A DNA stretch of 64,000 bases from Vibrio fluvialis (GCF_900460245.1 NZ_UHIP01000001.1:2046001-2110000), one strand, 5' to 3'. Shown: positions 28,008 to 36,309, counted from the stretch's first letter. Made by a program: numbers and translations. The notes: generated by a model from the sequence alone, not told the origin.

Positions 28008-28589
28008 TCAACCTCTCAAAGGATGCAGCAGCAGGTGGAGCTGCTGAGTGTCCGCGTTCCATTCCTTGGTTTCTGCAATAAAGCCACCATGCTCATTCAC
28101 CACAGACTCAAGTCGGTGCGCTTGGTCCGATTGAAGCAACATCGACAGCGGTGCCACTTGCTGCTTGTGGTCGTTGAAGCCGTGTTGGATTTGCTCTTCC
28201 AGCATATAGAGGATGTCCGGACTCGGCTCTTGTCCTTCAAGAAAGACTTCGGACTCTACTCCCAGCCTCTCATTCAGATACAGCAATAAAGCATGCAACT
28301 TAGCCATATCGGTCGTATTCGCCATGGTCATGCTGTCATGTAGGCTTAAAAGCTTGGCTTCTAAATTGCCGTTAAGGCTGCGCCCTAACTGAATCATGGC
28401 TTTGATGTCCTTTTTGAACTGATGACCGTGGCGCGCGTTCAACTTGTGCTTGAGATAGCGAACCAATATGTCGTTTCGCTTTGAGACAGGCACAAACCGA
28501 GGTGTCGCGGAGACTTCCATAAAAAGATGAAGCAATGCATGGCACACTAACGCTGCCAGTTGTGAGTAGTAATCGCTATCGTGTTTCAT
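28008..28589 (-). CDS. Helix-rich protein, unknown function
   Basis: A 193-residue His/Leu/Lys-rich protein (MKHDSDYYSQLAALVCHALL..., HKLNARHGHQFKKDIKAMIQ) that looks wholly alpha-helical and cytosolic. There is no clear Shine-Dalgarno sequence. The context is the c-di-GMP gene set of the island; I see no catalytic motif and assign no role. Confidence 0.6.
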   Translation of the reverse strand: MKHDSDYYSQLAALVCHALLHLFMEVSATPRFVPVSKRNDILVRYLKHKLNARHGHQFKKDIKAMIQLGRSLNGNLEAKLLSLHDSMTMANTTDMAKLHALLLYLNERLGVESEVFLEGQEPSPDILYMLEEQIQHGFNDHKQQVAPLSMLLQSDQAHRLESVVNEHGGFIAETKEWNADTQQLHLLLHPLRG

Positions 28590-28787
28590 ACGTGTTCGTA
28601 AGAGCCAAAGAAGCCCTCATTTAACCCCCTTTTACTCGCAATAACAATGCACCATGCCGCTGGCTTTCAGACCGCGTGACGTGACGGCTGCTCTCACTCT
28701 TTGGTCTGAAGCTGATAAGCATAATGTGGCGTATTGTCATTTCTAATACTAAAGTTAAGGTATACAGCAACTATGTGAAGATTCGCG

Positions 28788-29015
28788 ATGAAAACAAATA
28801 ATCAGTTGGCCCCGACCTTCAGCCTCGATGGTCTTCAGTACCATTTCTCTCTGAGGGGTGAAACCATACTCTCCATCGACAGCAACGCTATCAGTTACGA
28901 GCAAGCGGAAGACATCTACATTGCTCTTCTTAAAGCCATGGAGATATCGTTAACGCAGTACTGTCCTAATTCAAAGGGAGTGTCAGGAGAGCTTAACGTG
29001 CGATTAAAGCCGTGA
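28788..29015 (+). CDS. Small protein, unknown function
   Basis: A 75-residue protein (MKTNNQLAPTFSLDGLQYHF...) starting at 28788, without a strong ribosome-binding site but with codon use like its neighbours. It precedes the LuxR-family regulator gene by 161 bases on the same strand. Confidence 0.5.
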   Translation: MKTNNQLAPTFSLDGLQYHFSLRGETILSIDSNAISYEQAEDIYIALLKAMEISLTQYCPNSKGVSGELNVRLKP

Positions 29016-29176
29016 ATGCCATAACCAGGCGATGACAACACGGACGCCCCCTCTTTCCATGGGTGAGTGTTTTATTGCTACGTTGACGGTTATCACAATT
29101 CGCCACATCCCTCTTGAGACACAAAATCATCGCGGTAGAGTAATAGACAACGTATTGCCTATATCGAAAGGTACCC

Positions 29177-29857
29177 ATGAACTATCCAGGCATCCAAAAC
29201 GCCCTGCTTTTTTCAGAAGAAAGCCTTACGTCGACCATGCTAAAAGAAACTCTGGGGCGAAACCTTCCTCTGTCGGTTGAATTACAACGTTTCAGTCAGT
29301 TGAGCATCGAGAAAAGTACCTGCGCAAAATACATTTTTATTGATTTTGCCCACATTACAGATGAGTTCGAGAACAACTACTACAACATCAAATATCAGAT
29401 AGGTTTACACGCCAAAGAAATACTGATTAACTGCCCGAGAGACATCAGCGTGGCGTACTTATTTAAGTGGCCCAATTTGTATGGGGTGTTTTATGTCGAT
29501 GACTATATTGACAAGATTTTGCAAGGCACCCATAAAATCATGCAAGGTGAGATGTGGCTGTCCAGGCAACTCTCTCAGGACTATATCCTACATTTTCGCA
29601 GCAACATTCCTGTGCTCTCCAGCCGAATGCTAGGTGCCGTGCTGACCAAGCGTGAGCATGAGTTCGTTAAACTATTAGTGAAAGGAAAAACGAACCCTGA
29701 AATCGCTGAGCATTTTGGCGTAAGTCTGAATACCGTAAAATCCCATCTGCATAATCTCTTCAAAAAAATCAACGCGAAGAACCGGGTTCAGGCCGTCATT
29801 TGGGCTAAAGATAGTCTGGGTTTAGACACAAAACCAAACGATATAAAAGCCGAATAA
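29177..29857 (+). CDS. VpsT/CsgD-like LuxR-family transcription regulator
   Basis: A 226-residue regulator with an N-terminal receiver-like region lacking the usual phosphoacceptor Asp pocket, and a C-terminal LuxR-type helix-turn-helix (about 155-215, LTKREHEFVKLLVKGKTNPEIAEHFGVSLNTVKSHLHNLF). Residues 127-130 read WLSR, matching the W[F/L/M][T/S]R motif that binds c-di-GMP in V. cholerae VpsT. It should therefore control biofilm or surface genes in answer to c-di-GMP. It is followed at once by a convergent truncated GGDEF gene and shares the island with an EAL-CBS protein, so signal maker, breaker and reader may have been carried together. Confidence 0.82.
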   Translation: MNYPGIQNALLFSEESLTSTMLKETLGRNLPLSVELQRFSQLSIEKSTCAKYIFIDFAHITDEFENNYYNIKYQIGLHAKEILINCPRDISVAYLFKWPNLYGVFYVDDYIDKILQGTHKIMQGEMWLSRQLSQDYILHFRSNIPVLSSRMLGAVLTKREHEFVKLLVKGKTNPEIAEHFGVSLNTVKSHLHNLFKKINAKNRVQAVIWAKDSLGLDTKPNDIKAE

Positions 29858-29879
29858 GTATTCAACGAGCCGTAAAGAT

Positions 29880-30193
29880 TTAATACAACACTACGTTTTT
29901 ACCCGATTGCTTAGCTTCATATAGAAGCTGGTCGGCTCTATCGATAACGTCTCGATAAGATATATCGTTTTTCTCAATGGCCGCTATACCGATAGAAACC
30001 GTGACAGAAAGTTGGGCATCTTCAGACTCAAACACGTGTTCACCAATGTTTGCCCTTACCCTTTCCATCGCCGCATCCGTTAGAGAACAATGAGCCAAAG
30101 AGACTAATATTTCTTCACCGCCATAACGATACGCTTTGTCGTTTGATCTCAGTGTAGAAAGAATGATATCTGAAATACGCTCTAAAACAGAAG
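29880..30193 (-). pseudogene. Truncated GGDEF diguanylate cyclase, cut by an IS element
   Basis: The frame reads the last part of a GGDEF domain: VLERISDIILSTLRSNDKAY, then RYGGEEILVSLAH, which holds the active-site loop (GGEEI), and the ending TVSIGIAAIEKNDI and LYEAKQSGKN. The 5' end, with the metal-binding helix and any sensor domain, has been lost at the IS3 end at 30194. The stop codon at 29880 is 23 bases from that of the VpsT-like gene, tail to tail. The missing front end is not found beyond the IS, so this was not a clean insertion. Confidence 0.82.
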
Positions 30194-30267
30194 TGGCCCC
30201 TAATTTTCGGACATGACTTTAAGTGATTGATCTGTTTGTATAGTACCTAAAAATACTGGAACAGATT

Positions 30268-30549
30268 ATGACTAGAAAACGTAGAAACCACTCACCCGAA
30301 TTTAAAGCTAAGGTGGCGCTTGATGCTGCTAGAGGTGATAAAACTGTCGCTGAGTTAGCTCAGAAATACAACCTGCACGCGAACCAAATCTCTACATGAA
30401 AAAAAGAACTGCTCGAAAATGCAGCCATGATTTTTGCCTCTGAAAACCAGTCAGGCAAGGACAGCTCTGAAGAAGTGGACAAACTGCACGCCAAGATTGG
30501 TCAATTGACCATGGAAAATGATTTTTTGGCCAAAGTGCTCGGTCGTTAG
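30268..30549 (+). pseudogene. IS3 orfA with an internal stop
   Basis: The frame from 30268 reads TRKRRNHSPEFKAKVALDAA, a helix-turn-helix of IS3-type OrfA, but meets a TGA at 30397 where Trp is expected (QIST-stop-KKELLENA). The rest is intact to 30549. The nonsense change should stop production of the OrfA and OrfAB proteins, so the element is probably unable to move on its own. Confidence 0.85.
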
Positions 30550-31391
30550 ACCGAGCCCAGCGAAAGAGCTCGCTGGTTAAATCCACCCTATTGTCAATAA
30601 AGCGCCAGTGTGAGCTTCTCTGTATTGCTCGCTCTACTGCTTACTATCAACCCATAGGGCTCTCTGCTGAAGAGATTGAACTACGCCGCATGATTGACGA
30701 AATTCACCTTCAGTATCCGTTCATGGGGAGCAGACGCATTCGAAATGAGTTGGCTAAAAAAGGCCATAACGTTAATCGTAAACGTGTCGTTCGGCTCATG
30801 CGAGACATGGGTGTTGGGACTATTTACCCCAAGCCTAGAACGACCCTGGCGAACAAAGCACACAAGGTTTATCCCTACCTTTTGCGTGATATCGAAGTCA
30901 CTTACCCGAACCAAGCTTGGGCGATTGACATCACGTATATCCCGATGGCTAAGGGATTCCTGTATCTAGTCGCTATTATCGACTGGTATAGCCGAAAGGT
31001 GCTGTCTTGGCGGCTATCCAACACGATGGACACGAGCTTTTGTATCGAAGCCCTTGAAGACGCGCTTAAACATTATGGGCCGCCAGATATCTTCAACTCA
31101 GATCAAGGAAGTCAGTTTACCAGCACCGAATTCACACAGAAGCTAATCGAGCATGGAGTCAGGATAAGTATGGATGGGAAAGGACGCTGGGTCGACAATG
31201 TTTTCATCGAGCGATTATGGAGAAGCCTGAAATATGAGGAGGTTTACTTAAAAGCTTACACCACGCCCCGAGAAGCAGAGCTTGAAATCGGCGACTACAT
31301 GGTGTTTTATAATGAGGAGCGGAACCATCAGGGACTCAATGACCTCACCCCTGATGAAGCCTACTTTAGTAGGCAGAGATACGCTGCATGA
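30546..31391 (+). CDS. IS3-family transposase OrfB (DDE integrase core)
   Basis: A rve-type DDE recombinase. The frame is open from about 30546, overlapping the end of orfA by a few bases as in programmed-frameshift IS3 elements; an internal TTG lies at 30591. Catalytic acids are seen in [19 protein letters not shown] and [13 protein letters not shown] (D, D, E with the spacing of the family). The C-terminus is complete (RQRYAA). The coding sequence looks functional, but it depends on the broken orfA. Confidence 0.85.
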   Translation, partial: LDRAQRKSSLVKSTLLSIKRQCELLCIARSTAYYQPIGLSAEEIELRRMIDEIHLQYPFMGSRRIRNELAKKGHNVNRKRVVRLMRDMGVGTIYPKPRTTLANKAHKVYPYLLRDIEVTYPNQAWAIDITYIPMAKGFLYLVAIIDWYSRKVLSWRLSNTMDTSFCIEALEDALKHYGPPDIFNSDQGSQFTSTEFTQKLIEHGVRISMDGKGRWVDNVFIERLWRSLKYEEVYLKAYTTPREAELEIGDYMVFYNEERNHQGLNDLTPDEAYFSRQRYAA

Positions 31392-31443
31392 GCTGGATCA
31401 ACCACTTAAGAAGTTAGCTTATGTGTCCAACCATTGGGGTCCA

Positions 31444-31799
31444 CTTCTGTTCGCTTCTTCTGGAAGCTCAAAAAGGAGCATTATCCGTTGGAGCAAAAAG
31501 TTCACCTAGTGCTTGATGGTGCCGCCTATCATCAGTCAGAGTTGGTGAAAAATGCGGCAAAAGTGCTCAATATCGAGCTTCATTACTTACCGCCTTACAG
31601 TCCAAATTTAAATCCAATAGAGCGGCTTTGGAAAGTGATGAATGAACATGTGAGGAACAATATTTACTTCTCCTTCAAGCCAGAATTTACTTCAGCCATC
31701 AAAGAGTTTTTCGATGTAACGTTACCAGAAGTTGCAGGTACACTCGTATCCAGAATTACGGATAATTTTCAGATATTGAAACCTGTATCTTCAAGTTGA
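31444..31799 (+). pseudogene. IS630-family transposase remnant (C-terminal part)
   Basis: About 118 residues remain of a DDE superendonuclease: SVRFFWKLKKEHYPLEQKV, LVLDGAAYHQS (second Asp), LPPYSPNLNPIERLWK (Glu) and a complete C-terminus ending SSS at 31799. The N-terminal part with the first Asp is gone and is not found beyond the IS3 element. This fits an IS3-mediated deletion. Confidence 0.85.
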
Positions 31800-31973
31800 A
31801 CGGGTATAAGTGCTGCAATGGCGTTACCGAGCTGATGATATTCTTGGTTATTCATACATAAATTGAGTTAGAGTTATTGACCGAAATTGCGCATTGCTTG
31901 TTATTGAACCTTATGAATGTAGCAGCCCCGCAAATAAATTCAATGCTTATCCGAAGGATTGGTTGTAAGAGGT

Positions 31974-32005
31974 GAAAATCGGTACAGTCTTCAGACTGTA
32001 CCGAT
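31974..32005 (-). terminator. Terminator of the alpha-amylase gene
   Basis: A perfect 13-bp inverted repeat ATCGGTACAGTCT / AGACTGTACCGAT with a two-base centre, followed on the minus strand by TTTC; it begins nine bases after the amylase stop codon. Confidence 0.7.
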
Positions 32006-32012
32006 AAGGTTA

Positions 32013-34313
32013 TTAGTGTTGTATCACACTGATGGCTTTTGTACTGCTATTGAAATGAATCTGATAGGTGGCGTAGTCGCCGACTTGATAATCCGTACTT
32101 GGGTAGGATTCTGTCCACGAACCATCATCAATTTTAAACCTTGCGGGTGACTCTTCACCATTGAAGGTTTGGGTTGTTGTGTAAAGGCCGGTTTGCTCAT
32201 TGTAATCCAATGCGGCTAATCCCCATCCGTTTGCTGTTCCTCGGAAGTACCAAGTTTCATTTCCACCATTTGTGTTGCTGGTGCACTGGGAGAGATCTTT
32301 CCATTCACCATTGGCATAACAAAGGTTTGGTGCTGAAACATTCATATCGAGTGTTTGGCGGCTGCCTTGATCACTGAAAATGACTTTCAAGCTAGTGAGG
32401 TTAGTACCAAAGTCATAGCAATATTGACCATTTTGTTGAGTCATTGCTTGCCCTGGCCAAGTTGCGTTAGCAATAGGCGTTGCTGCATCCACATTCCAGA
32501 AGTAGAGGTAAGGTTGAGAGAAACCTTGCTGATTGTCATAACAGATTTGGGTGGCATTATCGTTATCATTATCCTCTTCTGTGATTAGGGTAAACCCACA
32601 GTCGGCTAAAGATTTCCAGCTACCATCGCTATAACACGTTCCAGTAGTGGTGGTGAGATCGTTACTCTTATTGGCACCTTGATTTGAAAAAATCACATTC
32701 ACACTTGAAAGCTCAGTTTCAACATCATGGCAATAGAAATCACCATTTGCCGTCATGGTAACGCCAGGCCAAGTGGCGTTTGTGAGTGAGCCTGCTGGTT
32801 GTGCTCCCCAGTAGTAGAGTGTTGGTGAAGTGTGATTAGCGGCATTGTCGTAGCAGAGGTTGGTTGCTGTGACGGGAGTTGCTGGTTTTTTATCGCTATC
32901 ACTATCACAATCGGTGCAGGTTTGTCCTACTTTTGCTCCGACATGAATGGCCGCCGCATTATGAGAAGCCACGGTGAACTGGGCATAACCTGAACTGTCT
33001 ACACTGATGGTGGTGCCACTGCATGTTCCCGTTTGTGAGTTAAAGTCACCACTGATGATGTCGCAATATTCACCCGCTGGCATTCCGGTAGCAAAACCTT
33101 GGTTGATGCCTTTGTTGTCGTCTCGGTTAATGACAACAAAACCTAGCCCACCACGGCCAAAGGCCACTTGGTTATAGCCATCATCCCACCAGTTGGTCAC
33201 GCGCCATTCTGCTGCAGTGTGATTACGAAAAGCCACCATATTGGCTACGCCGCGCCAGCGATGTTCACAAACCCAGTCTCCTCCATCAAAACCACAGGCG
33301 TTACCCGTATGTATGCCAGTTGCGGGGGGGCCTGCATCAAAATCATTGAAGTAGTAGCCTGACATGACTTTGGGGTATCCATAGGGATAGGCCAACGTAA
33401 AGACATTACCGAGGAAGTAGAGGTTACCAAAATCTTGGTGGCTGAGTACTTGTTCTGGGTTGTGACGTTCTTCATCATGGTTCGTTACAAAAGTCACCGC
33501 ATCACTGCTGCCTAACCAGCCACTCCATGAACCAATCCCTTGTAAATCTTTGATTCCTCCGTGTTTAAATTTAGGGCCAAGGGTTCGAGCAAAGAAGAAT
33601 TCAGTCACATCACCAATATAAGTGTATTCCCCCGGTTTTACTGGCTCATTTTCCGCTCCGATCACTTCTTGGAAAATATAAGGGGTGCCGTGTAACTTAC
33701 TTTTTATCGCGGCAATATCTTCAGCAGGGATATGTTTGGCTGCATCAATACGGAATCCGGCAACGCCCATGCTGATGGCCTCATTCATGTAGTCCGCAAT
33801 TTTTTGCCGCACATATTCGGAGCTGGTTTTCAGATCGTTAAGCCCGACTAAATCACAGTTTTGTACGGACCAACGATTGGAATAATTAATATCACTGGTG
33901 CAGCTATTAAAGTCATTCGTTCCATAAGGAACTTCTGGGAAATTCCGATTCCATGCTGCCATATGGTTGATGACAGCATCGAGATAAATATCCACGCCCG
34001 CTGTTTTACAGCGTTGAACCATATCTGCAAATTGCGCTCGGTTACCGCTGCGCCCTTCAAAAGAATAGCTGACAGGTTGATAGCGAGCCCACCAAGCGGG
34101 GTTATCAACACTTTTTTGAGGGGGTGAAATTTGTACGGCAGCAAATCCTTTTGGGCCCAGGAATTCTTCACATTCTTGAGCAATATCTTGCCAACCCCAT
34201 TCAAATAAATGGACGAAGGCGGTTTTGGGAACGTCTTGGGCATAACTTGGTGCCCCCCCGATTAAACTCCCGAATAACATGAGCCCGGCAGACAAACTCT
34301 TGTTGAATTTCAT
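32013..34313 (-). CDS. Secreted alpha-amylase (GH13) with starch-binding modules
   Basis: Hydrolyses alpha-1,4 bonds of starch or glycogen outside the cell. The 766 residues begin with a signal peptide (cleavage expected after PSYA, about residue 25). The GH13 catalytic part (about 30-460) shows LDAVINH, GFRIDAAKH (nucleophile Asp190), FQEVIG (acid/base Glu216) and TNHDEE (Asp280). Two homologous modules follow (about 500-590 and 600-690; each with a YYWG/YFWN, NATWPG and VIFS(N/D)QG pattern of starch-binding type), and a last module with TWYFRGTANGW (about 690-766). An Asp-rich linker (CDSDSDKK) joins them. It is surrounded by IS remnants, so it was probably acquired separately. Confidence 0.93.
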   Translation of the reverse strand: MKFNKSLSAGLMLFGSLIGGAPSYAQDVPKTAFVHLFEWGWQDIAQECEEFLGPKGFAAVQISPPQKSVDNPAWWARYQPVSYSFEGRSGNRAQFADMVQRCKTAGVDIYLDAVINHMAAWNRNFPEVPYGTNDFNSCTSDINYSNRWSVQNCDLVGLNDLKTSSEYVRQKIADYMNEAISMGVAGFRIDAAKHIPAEDIAAIKSKLHGTPYIFQEVIGAENEPVKPGEYTYIGDVTEFFFARTLGPKFKHGGIKDLQGIGSWSGWLGSSDAVTFVTNHDEERHNPEQVLSHQDFGNLYFLGNVFTLAYPYGYPKVMSGYYFNDFDAGPPATGIHTGNACGFDGGDWVCEHRWRGVANMVAFRNHTAAEWRVTNWWDDGYNQVAFGRGGLGFVVINRDDNKGINQGFATGMPAGEYCDIISGDFNSQTGTCSGTTISVDSSGYAQFTVASHNAAAIHVGAKVGQTCTDCDSDSDKKPATPVTATNLCYDNAANHTSPTLYYWGAQPAGSLTNATWPGVTMTANGDFYCHDVETELSSVNVIFSNQGANKSNDLTTTTGTCYSDGSWKSLADCGFTLITEEDNDNDNATQICYDNQQGFSQPYLYFWNVDAATPIANATWPGQAMTQQNGQYCYDFGTNLTSLKVIFSDQGSRQTLDMNVSAPNLCYANGEWKDLSQCTSNTNGGNETWYFRGTANGWGLAALDYNEQTGLYTTTQTFNGEESPARFKIDDGSWTESYPSTDYQVGDYATYQIHFNSSTKAISVIQH

Positions 34314-34771
34314 ATTCTTTCCTTAAGTTTGGAATCTTAAAATGTAAGAAAAAATGTATTGTGTCTAAAAAGACAGCAGAACTTTAGGACAGATAAAAAG
34401 GAATACATCTTTAAAGAAAGGTGATTGGGAGAATGGTCATTATTTGTACGGTGTTTGTTTTGATAGATTTAAATACAGTCACTAAATGTACACATCAAGC
34501 ATGAAATAAAAAATAAAAATTGGAATAGAGATTAAGTTATCATTTAACCATCTGATTTTTATTGAATTTGATGGCTTTTTATTGATGCATAATGTGATGC
34601 ATTTGGCAAAATCGTGAAATTAGAGGAGATTGGTTAATTTATGATTTTTCCGTATCCGCCCCATGATCCCACGGGGCGTTTTAGTTTCAATGTGAGAAGT
34701 TCCAGGGAAGAAGTGTAGTGGTACGGTGAATTTGGTCACCTGATTAGAGGCGCTAAGATACACCTCATAGC
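34314..34771. other. Non-coding AT-rich stretch with a terminator-like hairpin
   Basis: Holds the promoter side of the amylase gene and, at 34657-34682, CGCCCC facing GGGGCG with a T-run, which would stop plus-strand transcription. No gene sits upstream of that hairpin, so it may be what is left of one. The left end of an IS3 remnant lies in about 34710-34760. Confidence 0.5.
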
Positions 34772-34786
34772 ATGACAGGTGAAACT

Positions 34787-35008
34787 ATGACCAAGCGTAC
34801 CAGACGCACTTTCAGTGCGGAATTCAAACTCGAAGCAGCGCAACTTGTTCTCGACCAAAACTACACCGTTGTTGAAGCCGCAAAAGCCATGGGTGTGGGT
34901 AAATCGACAATGGATAAGTGGGTAAGGCAGCTCAAGCAAGAAAGAAAGAATGGGAGTAGCACCTCAAGCCTCACCAATGACACCAGAGCAAATTGAGATA
35001 CGAGAGCT
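34787..35008 (+). pseudogene. IS3-family orfA remnant
   Basis: [20 protein letters not shown] and the helix-turn-helix segment ([20 protein letters not shown]) identify an IS3 OrfA. After RQLKQERK the frame shifts: the expected continuation ([15 protein letters not shown]) is present in another frame, and the match ends at about 35008. No orfB follows. The start at 34787 has AGGTGAAACT ahead of it. Confidence 0.8.
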
Positions 35009-35263
35009 GTGAAAAACGATAGTAGTGAACTAATTGACAGAACTTATGAAAGATTGATTAAACAGTTTGATCTCACTATATTCTTCCCGCCGCTTGAAAA
35101 TCCAGCAATAAGGCAGCTTTGTATCGTCAGTTTTCTTGATATTCTCTGCGTCACAACCGAAGAAGACGAATTTCAAGAGCGATTTAAGCTTATAAGAGAT
35201 AAATTTTCCTTAGATAAAAGTGAATGTGAAGACTTCACAGTAGCACTGACCCAAAAGCAGTGA
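35009..35263 (+). CDS. Small hypothetical protein, possibly 5'-truncated
   Basis: An 84-residue frame from a GTG at 35009 to 35263, with a mixed charged composition (MKNDSSELIDRTYERLIKQF...) and no membrane segment. It begins exactly where the IS3 remnant ends, so it may be the tail of a longer gene whose front was replaced. No family was recognised. Confidence 0.4.
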   Translation: MKNDSSELIDRTYERLIKQFDLTIFFPPLENPAIRQLCIVSFLDILCVTTEEDEFQERFKLIRDKFSLDKSECEDFTVALTQKQ

Positions 35264-35400
35264 AGCATGCTAATTGATATTTGTAAGACGACTTATCCAT
35301 CGAAAATTAAGCAAGAACTCAACAAAATGATCAGGACACGTCATAAAGAGTGGAAAGTCGAAAATGAAGCAAAGAGTAAGGTAAAAAGCTAGCAATTGAC

Positions 35401-35424
35401 TTTAGGTACACAGATAGGTACATT
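35401..35424 (+). repeat. Right copy of the 24-bp repeat
   Basis: Reads TTTAGGTACACA-G-ATAGGTACATT, identical to 20461-20484 except for one base, same orientation, 77 bases before the right attachment core (the left copy is 105 bases after the left one). Confidence 0.7.
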
Positions 35425-35500
35425 TGCCTCAAACCTAAGCTATCCCAATATAGTCTTAGGCCAAGCAGGACATAGTATCTATCTGTTTGGGTTTTGCCCC

Positions 35501-35519
35501 TGCAGGGGGAGCCAAATTC
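35501..35519 (+). repeat. Right attachment-site repeat (attR core)
   Basis: TGCAGGGGGAGCCAAATTC, identical to the tRNA-Asn end at 20338. Only the acceptor-arm portion of the tRNA is repeated here. Confidence 0.92.
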
Positions 35520-35520
35520 G

Positions 35521-35549
35521 AAAGCCCAGCTATCTAGCTGGGCTTTTTC
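35521..35549 (+). terminator. Original chromosomal terminator of tRNA-Asn, displaced by the island
   Basis: AAAGCCCAGC pairs with GCTGGGCTTT around TATCTA, followed by Ts, directly after the attR core. Confidence 0.85.
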
Positions 35550-35727
35550 GTTTCTGCTACCCGAACAACTCACCACAAACCGATAAAATCTCCGTCAGGA
35601 ATCATCACAACCACGCCGAATTGCGTATAATTTTTGTTCAGCAAACTAAAACCTTAACTTTCCTTGGTTGTTATTGGCTACGCAAAGCTGGATAATGTCG
35701 GGATCGGAATTTCAAACTTATATAACT

Positions 35728-36309
35728 ATGACCGAATATCTTTTGTTGTTGGTCGGCACCGTGCTGGTAAACAACTTTGTACTGGTAAAGTTCCTGGGCT
35801 TGTGTCCTTTCATGGGCGTCTCAAAGAAGCTGGAAACCGCCATTGGCATGGGGTTAGCAACGACTTTCGTTCTGACTCTCGCTTCCGTGTGCGCGTATCT
35901 GGTGGAGAGCTACATCCTTCGCCCACTTGGTATTGAATATCTGCGCACCATGAGCTTCATCCTGGTGATTGCCGTCGTGGTTCAGTTCACCGAAATGGTG
36001 GTGCATAAAACCAGCCCGACGCTTTACCGCCTGCTGGGTATCTTCCTACCGCTCATCACCACCAACTGTGCGGTACTGGGCGTGGCGCTGCTCAACATCA
36101 ACGAGAACCACAACTTTATTCAGTCAATCATCTACGGTTTTGGCGCGGCAGTCGGTTTCTCGCTGGTTCTGATCCTATTTGCGTCAATGCGCGAACGTAT
36201 TCACGTCGCTGACGTTCCAGCTCCGTTCAAAGGCGCTTCGATTGCCATGATCACCGCTGGCCTGATGTCACTGGCCTTTATGGGCTTTACTGGTCTGGTG
36301 AAATTGTAA
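35728..36309 (+). CDS. rsxA: Electron transport complex subunit RsxA (RnfA)
   Basis: Integral membrane subunit of the Rsx/Rnf complex, which couples electron flow between NADH and ferredoxin-like carriers to ion movement and, in E. coli, keeps SoxR reduced. The 193-residue protein is almost wholly hydrophobic (six membrane helices expected) with [10 protein letters not shown] and [14 protein letters not shown], typical of RsxA/RsxE. The ATG at 35728 (MTEYLLLL) is preferred to open codons reaching 35668. Its stop overlaps the rsxB start by one base (TAATG). It is the first gene of the operon, just outside the island. Confidence 0.97.
   Translation: MTEYLLLLVGTVLVNNFVLVKFLGLCPFMGVSKKLETAIGMGLATTFVLTLASVCAYLVESYILRPLGIEYLRTMSFILVIAVVVQFTEMVVHKTSPTLYRLLGIFLPLITTNCAVLGVALLNINENHNFIQSIIYGFGAAVGFSLVLILFASMRERIHVADVPAPFKGASIAMITAGLMSLAFMGFTGLVKL

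Larger units (their letters stand above)
30194..31443 (+). mobile_element. IS3-family insertion sequence (about 1.25 kb)
   Basis: Ends match as inverted repeats: TGGCCCCTAATTTTCGGACA on the left and TGGACCCCAATGGTTGGACA on the right, read inwards, with several mismatches. It carries orfA and orfB in the usual overlapping arrangement. No target duplication is visible: the flanks are GGDEF coding sequence on the left and an IS630 fragment on the right. Confidence 0.82.
20338..35519. mobile_element. Integrase-bearing genomic island in tRNA-Asn (about 15.2 kb)
   Basis: The island is bounded by the 19-bp direct repeat TGCAGGGGGAGCCAAATTC, once as the end of tRNA-Asn and once at 35501. A P4-type integrase follows the left junction in the expected orientation. 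A second 24-bp repeat lies just inside each end. The interior is a mixture of unrecognised small genes, c-di-GMP signalling genes, IS remnants and an alpha-amylase, while the flanking genes (uvrB and rsxA) are ordinary chromosome. No conjugation, replication or excisionase gene was recognised, so the island would need help to move. Confidence 0.92.

Noticed and set aside
29032..29280. Plus-strand frame of 82 codons between the 75-aa gene and the VpsT-like gene
   Set aside because: It overlaps the start of the VpsT-like gene in another frame, lacks a start region and has no plausible protein composition.
30184..31451. AACAGAAG and CTTCTGTT beside the two IS3 ends, taken as a target duplication
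   Set aside because: They are in inverted, not direct, orientation. The left copy is coding sequence of the GGDEF domain and the right copy is coding sequence of the IS630 transposase, so they are a coincidence of the flanks.
21799..35500. Integron attC sites or CRISPR repeats in the island
   Set aside because: No series of attC-like imperfect palindromes and no regularly spaced direct repeats with unique spacers were found; the only short tandem repeat is the GTGCT tract.
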